From Budorcas taxicolor (lineage: Eukaryota; Chordata; Mammalia; Artiodactyla; Bovidae), in NCBI RefSeq assembly GCF_023091745.1, contig NC_068910.1, forward strand, positions 35,947,272-36,011,271: a stretch of 64,000 nucleotides of DNA, in the 5' to 3' direction. Below are positions 55,608 to 64,000 of the stretch, one piece after another. The translations under genes were made by a program, and so were the position numbers. Below the pieces are notes generated by a model, which was given only the letters and a program-made list of their open reading frames with translations, had not been told where the DNA came from and did not search any database. Each line of letters opens with the position of its first letter. Position 1 is the first letter of the stretch.

Positions 55608-57110
55608 ATTATTTACTTCTAATTGCTCCATTTGCTCTATTAAAGTTACAAATAATGCAACAATCAAGAAATTTAGCTTTCTCCTCATTTTTTTCTACCA
55701 TCACTATTAGTGATAGTTGTCCCAAAGGTAAAGTTAACTACTAATTTAGTTTGGCAAATGTTGTATCTATAGGTCATTTTTTAAAAAGCACCAATGTCTC
55801 CACCTGAAGAACAGAGTTGGGTCACCAAGTACATTAGCACATCACAGACAATTATTCTTTCACAAGCTAGAAAAGAAGAGAGCAAGAAGCAATAGAAATG
55901 CAAAATCTGTCATGATTAGTTTGTGTTCAGAAAAGGAAAACGTGCTCCTCTAAAGAGATTCATTTGTGAAGCATTAGCTTTAAAATTTCTGCAAATCATG
56001 GCAAATTTTGCAGAAGCTCCTTGCAGAAGCTCCTGCTACCTCAAAATAGTCATGGATGTTATGGATTTTACAGTACCTGAGCACTCGCATGGAAAAAATT
56101 TTCAAATTTCACAGTTGAGTGCCTCCCATGCAGGCACGTGTTTGTCAGAGCCCTGAGTACCTTCCCTACTCAAGGAAAAAGAACCAGAAATTCCTAAATC
56201 CCATCCTTGATTCACTGCTTACTTTAAACTGCTCAAAATTTCAATGAGAATAAATTTAATAAAATAAGCAAATGAAAAAAGCTTATACCCTTAGTAGGTA
56301 GATTCCAGATTTGGGAGTTGCACAATATTTTCAGGCATTTGCTTTCTCTTCTGCCTAATAAATTTTATGGGTTTATTGTTTGTTATCAGTGAGGAGCATT
56401 AGCCTGCTGGAAAAAGTGTTATCATTTTTTGCACTTAGAGGAATGAAATGTCCAGTTTAAAAACCTTTTGGATTTCACCCTATTAATAAGACAATTTAAA
56501 AAGTTAACTGAGATATAGCAAGAACAACTTAAGAATAGCTGAAACTGAGGAAGGTAATACATAAATACCTAAAATCCTCCCAAAAAATGAAGCAGAATCC
56601 ATAGGTACTCCCAACTTAATGGAAAATATGGCCAGAAAATGTAAAAGGAGTGTGTGTGTGTGTGTGTGTGTGTATAATACATATACAATATGTAGTTATA
56701 GATGATGTATTTTTAATGTAATATATGTTAAATTGCCAGTTACCAAATATAATGGCATTTAAACAAAGTAATAAATAGGAAAGCAGAAGCAAAACTATTA
56801 TTTTGAAATAAGGACCAAAATAAGATTTTAAAGGAAAATTTGTTTTTTTTTTTAATATTTATATTAACTAGTTCAGTATATAGCAACATAGTAAGAGCTC
56901 AGTTAACAGAAGAATTGATGAATGATTGGATAAATGAGTAAATGTTTGTGACCTAAGCTAAAGAGATACTTTGTCTAAAATCTTAGGCAGCTCTATGCTT
57001 TAAGACCAAAAAGGAAGCACCCACTTATATATTTTTAGAAAATGTATTCTGTTGCTTCTATAGTTCTCTACAATACAAAAACAAAGGGTGTTAATATTTG
57101 TAGCAGAAGC
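55608..57110. other. AT-rich sequence, no gene; one microsatellite
   Basis: A 77-codon plus frame at 55923-56156 shows no known domain. A 13-bp duplication (gcagaagctcctt/gcagaagctcctg) lies at about 56009-56036. The rest is AT-rich. Confidence 0.55.
56650..56673. repeat. (GT)12 microsatellite
   Basis: 24 bases of uninterrupted GT/TG. Likely length-polymorphic. Confidence 0.95.
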
Positions 57111-57467
57111 TCTGTGTGTATTTTTTTTTTAATTTTTACTTTATTTTACTTTACAATACTGTATTGGTTTTGCCATACATTGACATGAATCCACCACTGG
57201 TGTATACAAACTCCCAATCCTGAATCCCCCTCCCACCTCCCACCCCATATCATCTCTCTGGATCACCCCCATGCAACAGCCCCAAGCATCCTGTATCCTG
57301 TATCGAACATAGACTGGCACTTCGTTTCTTACATGATAGTATACATGTTGCAATGCCATTCTCCCAAATCATCCCACCCTCTCCCTCTCCCTCAGAGTCC
57401 AAAAGTCCTTTCTATACATCTGTGTCTCTTTTGCTGTCTCCCATACAGGGTCATCATTACCATCTTT

Positions 57468-60400
57468 CTAAATTCCATATACATGTGTCAGTATACTGTA
57501 TTGGTGTTTTTCTTTCTGGCTTACTTCACTCTCTATAATTGGCTCCAGTTTCATCCATCTCATTAGAACTGATTCAAATGTATTCTTTTTAATGGCTGAG
57601 TAATACTCCATTGTGTACATGTACCACAGCTTTCTTATCCATTCATCTGCTGATGGACATCTAGGTTGCTTCCATGTCCTGGCTATTATAAACAGTGCTG
57701 CAGTGAACATTGGGGTGCATGTGTCTCTTTCAATTCTGGTTTCCTCGGTGTGTATGCTCAGCAGTGGGATTGCTGGATCATAAGGCAGCTCTATTTGCAA
57801 TTTTTTAAGGAATCTCCACACTGTTTTCCATAGTGGCTGTACTAGTTTGCATTTCCACAACAGTGTAAGAGGGCTCCCTTTTCTCCACATCCTCTCCAGC
57901 ATTTATTGCTTGTAGACTTTTGGATCGCAGCCATTCTGACTGGTGAGGTACCTCCTTATGGTCTTGATTTGCATTTCTCTGATAATGAGTGATGTTGAGC
58001 ATCTTTTCCTGTGTTTGTTAGCCATCCATATGTCTTCTTTGGAGAAATGCCTATTTAGTTCTTTGGCCCATTTTTTGATTGGGTCGTTTATTTTTCTGGA
58101 ATTGAGCTGCAGGAGTTGCTTGTATATTTTTGAGATTAGTTGTTTGTCAGTTGCTTCATTCGCTATTGTTTTCTCCCATTCAGAAGGCTGTCTTTTCACC
58201 TTACTTATAGTTTCCTTTGTTGTGCAGAAGCTTTTAATTTTAATTAGATCTCATTTGTTTATTTCTGCTTTTATTTCCAGTATTCTGGGAGGTAGATCAT
58301 AGAGGATCCTGCTGTGATTTATGTCAGAGAGTGTTTTGCCTATGTTCTCCTCTAGGAGTTTTATAGTTTCTGGTCTTACGTTTAGATCTTTAACCCATTT
58401 TGAGTTTATTTTTGTGTGTGGTGTTGGAAAGTGATCTAGTTTCATTCTTTTACAAGTGGTTGACCAGTTTTCCCAGCACCACTTGTTAAAGAGATTGTCT
58501 TTAATCCATTGTATATTCTTGCCTCCTTTATTGAAGATAAGGTGTCCATAGGTGTGTGGATTTATCTCTGGGCTTTCTATTTTGTTCCATTAATCTATAT
58601 TTCTGTCTTTGTGCCAGTACCATACTGTCTTAATGACTGTGGCTTTGTAGTAGAGCCTGAAGTCAGGCAAGTTGATTCCTCCAGTCCCATTCTTCTTTCT
58701 CAAGATTGCTTTGGCTATTCAAGGTTTTTTGTATTTCCATACAAATCTTGAAAGTATTTGTTCTAGTTCTGTGAAAAATACCGCTGGTAGCTTGATAGGG
58801 ATTGCATTGAATCTGTAGATTGCTTTTGGTAGAATACTTATTTTCACTATATTGATTCTTCCAATCCATGAACATGGTATATTTCTCCATTTATTTGTGT
58901 CCTCTTTGATTTCTTTCACAAGTGTTTTATAGTTTTCTATATATAGGTCTTTAGTTTCTTTAGGTAGGTATGTTCCTAAGTATTTTATTCTTTTCGTTGC
59001 AATGGTGAATGGAATTGTTTCCTTAATTTCTTTTTCTACTTTCTCATTATTAGTGTATAGGAATGCAAGGGATTTCTGAGTGTTGATTTTATATCCTGCA
59101 ACTTTACTATATTCATTGATTAGCTCTAGTAATTTTCTGGTGGAGTCTTTATGATTTTCTGTGTGGAGGATCATATCATCTGCAAACAGTGAGAGTTTTA
59201 CTTCTTCTTTTCCAATTTGGATTCCGTTTATTTCTTTTTCTGCTCTGATTGCTGTGGCCAAAACTTCCAGGACTATGTTGAATAGTAGCGGTGAAAGTGG
59301 GCACCCTTGTCTTGTTCCTGACTTTAGGGGAAATGCTTTCCATTTTTCACCGTTGAGGATAATGTTTGCTGTGGGTTTGTCATATATAGCTTTTATTATT
59401 TTGAGGTATGTTTCTTCTATTCCTGCTTTCTGAAGAGTTTTTATCATAAATGGATGTTGAATTTTGTCAAAGGCCTTCTCTGCATCTATTGAGATAATCA
59501 TATGGCTTTTATTTTCCAATTTGTTAATGTGGTGTAGTACATTGATTGATTTGCGGATATTGAAGAATCCTTGCCTCCCTGGGATAAAGCCCACTTGGTC
59601 ATGGTGTATGATCTTTTTAATGTGTTGTTGGATTCTGATTGCTAGAATTTTGTTGAGGATTTTTGCCTCTATGTTCACCAGTGATATTGGCCTGTAGTTT
59701 TCTTTTTTTGTGGCATCTTTGTCAGGTTTTGGTATTAGGGTGATGGTGGCCTCATAGAATGAGTTTGGAAGTTTACCTTCCTCTGCAATTTTCTGGGAGA
59801 GTTTCAGTAGGATAGGTGTTAGCTCTTCTCTAAATTTTTGGTAGAATTCAGCTGTGAAGCTGTCTGGACCTGGGCTTTTGTTTGCTGGAAGATTTCTGAT
59901 TATAGTTTCAATTTCCATGCTTGTGATGGGTCTGTTAAGATTTTCTATTTCTTCCTGGTTCAGTTTTGGAAAGCTGTACTTTTCTAAGAATTTGTCCATT
60001 TCTTCCGTGTTGTCCATTTTATTGGCATATAATTGGTGATAGTAGTCTCTTATGATCCTTTGTATTTCTGTGTTGTCTGTTGTGATCTCTCCATTTTCAT
60101 TTCTAACTTTATTGATTTGATTTTTCTCTCTTTGTTTCTTGATGAGTCTAGCTAATGGTTTGTCAATTTTATTTATCCTTTCAAAGAACCAGCTTTTGGC
60201 TTTGTTGATTTTTGCTATGGTCTCTTTTGTTTCTTTTGCATTTATTTCTGCCCTAATTTTTAAGATTTCTTTCCTTCTACTAACTCTGGGGTTCTCCATT
60301 TCTTCCTTTTCTGGTTGCTTTAGGTGTAGAGTTAGGCTATTTATTTGACTTTTTTCTTGTTTCTTGAGGTATGCCTCTATTGCTATGAACTTTCCTCTAA

Positions 60401-61280
60401 GCACTGATTTTATAGTGTCCCACAGGTTTTGGGTTGTTGTGTTTTCATTTTCATTCATTTCTAAGCATAATTTGATTTCTTTTTTTATTTCTTCTGTGAT
60501 TTGTTGGTGATTCAGAAGCGTGTTGTTCGGCCTCCATATGTTGGGATTTTTAATAGTTTTTCTCCTGTAATTGAGATCCAATCTTAGTGCATTATGGTCA
60601 GAAAAGATGGTTGGAATGATTTCGATTTTTTTTAATTTATCAAGGTTAGATTTATGGCCCAGGATGTGATCTATCCTGGAAAAGGTTCCGTGAGCACTTG
60701 AGAAAAAGGTGAAATTCATTGTTTTGGGGTGAAATGTCCTATAGACATCAATTAGATCTAACTGATCTATTGTATCATTTAAAGTTTGCATTTCTTTGTT
60801 AATTTTCTGTTTAGTTGATCTGTCCATAGGTGTGAGTGGGGTATTAAAGTCTCCCACTATTATTGTGTTATTGTTAATTTCCCCTTTCATGCTTGTTAGC
60901 ATTTGTCTTACATATTGCAGTGCTCCTATGTTGGGTGCATGTATATTCATAATTGTTATGTTTTCTTCTTGGATTGATCCTTTGATCATTATGTAGTGGC
61001 TTTCTTTGTCTCTTTTCACAGCCTTTGTTTTAAAGTCTATTTTATCGGAGATGAGTATTGCTACTCCTGCTTTCTTTTGGTCTCTATCTGCGTGGAATAT
61101 CTTTTCCCAGCCCTTCACTTTCAGTCTGTATGTGTCTGTTGTTTTGAGGTGGGTCTCTTGTAGGTAGCATATATAGGGATCTTGTTTTTGTATCCATTCA
61201 GCCAGTCTTTGCCTTTTGGTTGGGGCATTCAACCCATTTACATTTAAGGTAATTATTGGTAAGTATGATCCCGTTGCCAT
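57468..61280 (-). pseudogene. L1 ORF2 (endonuclease plus reverse transcriptase), truncated by stops
   Basis: ORF2p nicks target DNA and reverse-transcribes L1 RNA. From the Met at 61280 the frame is open for 853 codons. The APE endonuclease lies at about residues 1-240 (NVNGLNAPTKR, QETHL, GDFNTPL, SRIDHILG, SDHNALRL). The RT follows: NYRPISLVN, motif A SIDAEKAFDKIQ, motif B GTRQGCPLSPLLFN and motif C FADDMI at about residue 720. A TGA at 58719 ends the run shortly after the RT. The same frame continues with further stops at 58590 and about 58249. A frame-shifted block at about 57860-57960 follows before the C-terminal end returns to frame. Family ORF2p is about 1,270 residues, so the C-terminal third is lost. 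TGA replacing an Arg codon fits CpG decay. Confidence 0.95.
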
Positions 61281-61331
61281 TTACTTTATTGTTTTGGGTT
61301 CGAGTTTATATGCCCTTTTTGTGTTTCCTGT

Positions 61332-62259
61332 CTAGAGAATATCCTTTAGTATTTGTTGGAGAGCTGGTTTGGTGGTGCTGAATTCTCTCAGCTTTTGCTT
61401 GTCTGTAAAGCTTTTGATTTCTCCTTCATATTTGAATGAGATCCTTGCTTGGTACAGTAATCTGGGCTGTAGGTTATTTTCTTTCATTACTTTAAGTATG
61501 TCTTGCCATTCCCTCCTGGCCTGAAGAGTTTCTATTGAAAGATCAGCTGTTATCCTTGTGGGAATCCCCTTGTGTGTTATTTGTTGTTTTCCCCTTGCTG
61601 CTTTTAATATTTGTTCTTTGTGTTTAATCTTTGTTAATTTGATTAATATATGTCTTGGGGTGTTTTGCCTTGGGTTTATCCTGTTTGGAACTCTCTGGGT
61701 TTCTTGGACTTGGGTGATTATTTCCTTCCCCATTTTAGGGAAGTTTTCAACTATTATCTCCTCAAGAATTTTCTCATGGTCTTTCTTTTTGTCTTCTTCT
61801 TCTGGGACTCCTATAATTCGAATGTTGGAGCGTTTCATATTGTCCTGGAGGTCTCTAAGGTTGAACTCATTTCTTTTAATTCATTTTTCTTTTTTCCTCT
61901 CTGATTCATTTATTTCTACCATTCTATCTTCTATTTCACTAATCCTATCTTCTGCCTCCATTATTCTACTATTTGTTGCCTCCAGAGTGTTTCTGATCTC
62001 ATTTATTGCATTATTCATTATATATTGACTCTTTTTTTATTTCTTCTAGGTCCTTGTTAAACCTTTCTTGCATCTTCTCAGTCCTTGTCTCCAGGCTATT
62101 TATCTGTGATTCCATTTTGATTTCAAGATTTTGGATCATTTTCACTATCAATATTTGGAATTCTTTCTCAGGCAGATTCCCTATCTCCTCCTCTTTGGTT
62201 TGGTTTGGTGGGCATTTCTCCTGTTCCTTTACCTGCTGGGTATTCCTCTGTTTCTTCAT
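61332..62259 (-). pseudogene. L1 ORF1 (RNA-binding protein), broken
   Basis: ORF1p is the trimeric RNA chaperone that packages L1 RNA. The first piece, 62011-62259, is a charged coiled-coil start (KEEEIGNLPEKEFQILIVKM, QINSLETRTEKMQERF). It shifts frame near 62015. The second frame continues through more coiled coil and meets a TGA near 61880. The piece at 61332-61838 holds the RRM-like and C-terminal domains (IRIIGVPEEEDKKKD, RHILIKLTKIKHKEQIL, ITADLSIETLQARREW, ARISFKYEGEIKSFTDK). The N-terminus upstream of 62259 was not confidently placed. It is separated from ORF2 by 51 bp, the usual L1 spacing. Confidence 0.92.
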
Positions 62260-64000
62260 CTTGGTTATATTGCTGCGTTTGGGGTGGCCTTTCTATATTC
62301 TGTGAATTTGTGGAGTTCTCTTTATTATGGAGCTTCCTCACTGTGGGTAGGGTTGTATCAGTGGCTTGTCAAGGTTTCTTGGTTAGGGAGGCTTGTGTTG
62401 GAGTTCTGGTGGGTGGAGCTGGATTTCTTCTCTCTGGAGTGCTATGAATTGTCCAGTAATGGGTTGTGAGACTTCAATGGCTTTGGAGTAGTTTTGAGCT
62501 GCCTGTATATTGAAGCTCAGGGGTGTGTTACTGGAGAATTTGCGTGGTATGTCTTACTCTGGAACTTGTTGGGCCTTGGGTGGTGCTTGGTTTCAGTGTA
62601 GGTATGGAGGCGTTTGATGAGCTCCTATTGATTAATGTTCCCTGGATTCAGGATTTCTCTGATGTTCTTAGGATTTGGACTTAAGCCTCCTGTTTCTGGT
62701 TTTCAGTTTTATTTTTACCCTAGCCTCAGGATTTCTCCATCTATACAGCACTGATGATAAAGCATCTAGGTTAAAGATGAAAGGTTTCTCCACATTGAGG
62801 GTCACCCATAGAGGTTCACTGAGTTACATGGAGAAGAGAAGAGGGAGGGGGTAGTTAGATGTGACTGGAATGAGATGAGGTGGGATCAAAAGAGGAGAGA
62901 GCAAGCTAGCCAGTAACCATGTCCTTATGTACGCTCCACAGTCTGGACCACTCAGAGGTGTTCACGGAGTTATACAGGGAAGAGGAGAGGGAGGAAGTAG
63001 AGAGACGTGGCCAGGAGGATAAAAGAGGGAAATGAAAGGGAGAGAGAGAGATCCGGCCGGTAACCTGTTCCCTGAGTGTTCTCCACCATCTGGAACACAC
63101 AGAGATTCACAGGGTTGGGTAGAGAAGAGAAGGGGGAGGGAGGAGACAGAGGACACCTGGTGGAGAAAAAGGAGGGGAGAGTGGTCAAGCCAGTAATCTT
63201 GCTCTCAGGTAAAATTTCGTACTGAAGATTGGGTTTTTACATGTACAAAATTGACAACAAATACCAAAAAGCAAAGATTAAAAATCTGGAGTAGACTGGA
63301 TTTTCAAAAATACAATATTAAAGAGAAGAAGAAGAAGAGGAAAAAAAGAAAGAAAAAACAAACAAACAAAACAAAACAAAACAAAAAAGCCACAAGAATT
63401 ATTAAAAATAATAATTAGAGAAATAGAGTACTTAAAATTTTAAGAAAGTTAAAAAGGAGGAAAAAAAAAAAGAAGAAAAAACAATCACACAACCCCATCA
63501 ACTCAAAAAAAAAAGACTGTGAAAGTAGTAAAGGTATATCTGGCCCTTTCTCTGGTGTTGTGGGTTGTGTGGGGTCACTTCCAAGGCAATTCCCTCTGTT
63601 TAACTTCCTCTGTTTGCTGGTCTCTTCAGTGTCTGATTTCCATCTTGACACAGGGAGGGCAGTGGTGGACACACTAGGTTCACTATTCAGTCGCGCTGTG
63701 GGGAGGGAGGGATGCTGCAAACAAATATTACTGGCGTGTGCTTGCAGTGACTCATCTACTCTGGGCTTGCCCCTGCTCGCGGTGCACACTGCTCAGGCTC
63801 TACGTAGCTCTGCCAGGGAACTGTCTGAGGCCGGCCCTAGGCTTCATGCACCTCCCCAGTCTAAGCTGCTCAGGCTCGGCACTCAGGAAGCCCTCAGAGG
63901 CGCAGATTTGGTTGGGCCTGCATTTTGTGCCCTTCCCAGGTCCGAGTAGCTTAGGAGTTTGGCGAGCGCAATCGCTGCGACTATGGCCTTTCCCTGTTTC
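62260..64000 (-). promoter_or_regulatory. L1 5' UTR / internal promoter region, incomplete
   Basis: This region lies upstream of ORF1. GC content rises toward 63600-64000, where scattered CpGs appear. Between 62811 and 63215 it contains three degenerate tandem units. An A- and purine-rich stretch at 63300-63480 looks like an internal simple-repeat region. By position it would hold the pol II internal promoter, but no specific promoter motif can be proven from sequence. Frames in this part (for example 63415-63789 minus and 63560-63949 plus) are not recognised proteins. Confidence 0.7.
62811..63215 (-). repeat. triple degenerate tandem repeat in the L1 5' UTR
   Basis: Three successive units on the plus strand start near agaggttcac (62811), agaggtgttcac (62954) and agagattcac (63101). 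Each continues with an aggag-rich purine block and closes with cagtaacc (62911), cggtaacc (about 63058) and cagtaatc (63191). The period is about 133-147 bp. Divergence between units is substantial. Confidence 0.75.

Larger units (their letters stand above)
57119..64000 (-). mobile_element. long L1 (bovine type), 5' end beyond the window
   Basis: The 3' end lies at left: a T-run (antisense poly-A) followed by the antisense 3' UTR (actttacaatactgtattggttttgcc..). Then come ORF2 (57468-61280), a 51-bp gap, ORF1 (61332-62259) and at least 1.7 kb of 5' UTR to the window edge. The two orders of L1 architecture and the homologous coding sequence leave no doubt. The 5' end and TSD cannot be checked in the window. 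Confidence 0.97.

Noticed and set aside
55923..56156. 77-codon plus frame as a small gene
   Set aside because: No known domain, no upstream promoter or exon context, includes a simple duplication.
61558..62469. Long plus-strand hydrophobic frames opposite L1 ORF1 and its upstream region (156 and 112 codons)
   Set aside because: They are antisense to L1 ORF1 and 5' UTR; hydrophobicity follows from antisense of Lys/Glu-rich codons.
1..64000. CRISPR arrays, operons, phage or plasmid features
   Set aside because: The content is vertebrate retrotransposon DNA throughout, with no regularly spaced identical repeats and no prokaryotic gene organisation.

Overview
The window is nuclear DNA of a ruminant, almost certainly a bovid. 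The diagnostic signals are many BovB (RTE-clade LINE) copies ending in tandem ctgaa/cagtt tails, Bov-tA and Bov-A2 SINEs (tRNA-Glu-like head plus BovB-derived tail), cetartiodactyl CHR-type SINEs and a bovine-type L1. I find no host protein-coding gene, no RNA gene and no prokaryotic feature. Every long reading frame lies in a retrotransposon or is antisense to one. The window reads as repeat-rich intergenic or intronic DNA. Family names come from recalled consensus features, not from a database search.

Layout. 1-4.7 kb: a SINE/BovB tail, an old MIR, a 13-nt SINE-like scar, two head-to-tail minus-strand BovB 3' fragments, and an orphan L1 5'-UTR-like piece. 6.1-8.0 kb: a BovB with a 1.5-kb internal deletion and perfect 12-bp target-site duplications (TSDs). 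9-18.7 kb: BovB 3' fragments, Bov-tA SINEs, L1 3' ends of three ages, and MIR. 18.9-31 kb: older material (MIR, MER5A-like, MaLR-type LTR, a long decayed L1M/HAL1-like element with a (TA)n tract, L1 3' UTRs) with young SINEs inserted. 32.6-34 kb: two Bov-tA copies. 34.3-37.8 kb: a near full-length minus-strand BovB whose reverse-transcriptase frame is open for 412 codons, facing a 2.3-kb plus-strand BovB at 39.6-42.0 kb with perfect 11-bp TSDs. Together they form a large inverted repeat. 42-46.7 kb: ancient L1 and a nest of BovB, solo LTR, MaLR LTR and another BovB. 48.3-55.6 kb: MaLR LTR, Bov-tA, CHR, L2, more BovB 3' ends and a second LTR. 57.1-64 kb: a long minus-strand L1 running off the right edge, with ORF2 (endonuclease plus reverse transcriptase open for 853 codons), a broken ORF1, and a 5' UTR that contains a degenerate triple tandem repeat.

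How the parts relate. The autonomous elements are L1 (endonuclease/RT) and BovB (APE endonuclease/RT). The Bov-tA and Bov-A2 SINEs carry the BovB 3' tail and are thought to move with BovB machinery. CHR, MIR, LTR and MER5A copies are passive relics. I see no convincing new system. The best leads are a recurrent roughly 185-codon antisense frame in BovB 3' ends that often stays open when the sense frame is broken, the inverted BovB pair, the internally deleted BovB, the 13-nt SINE scar, and the tandem block in the L1 5' UTR.
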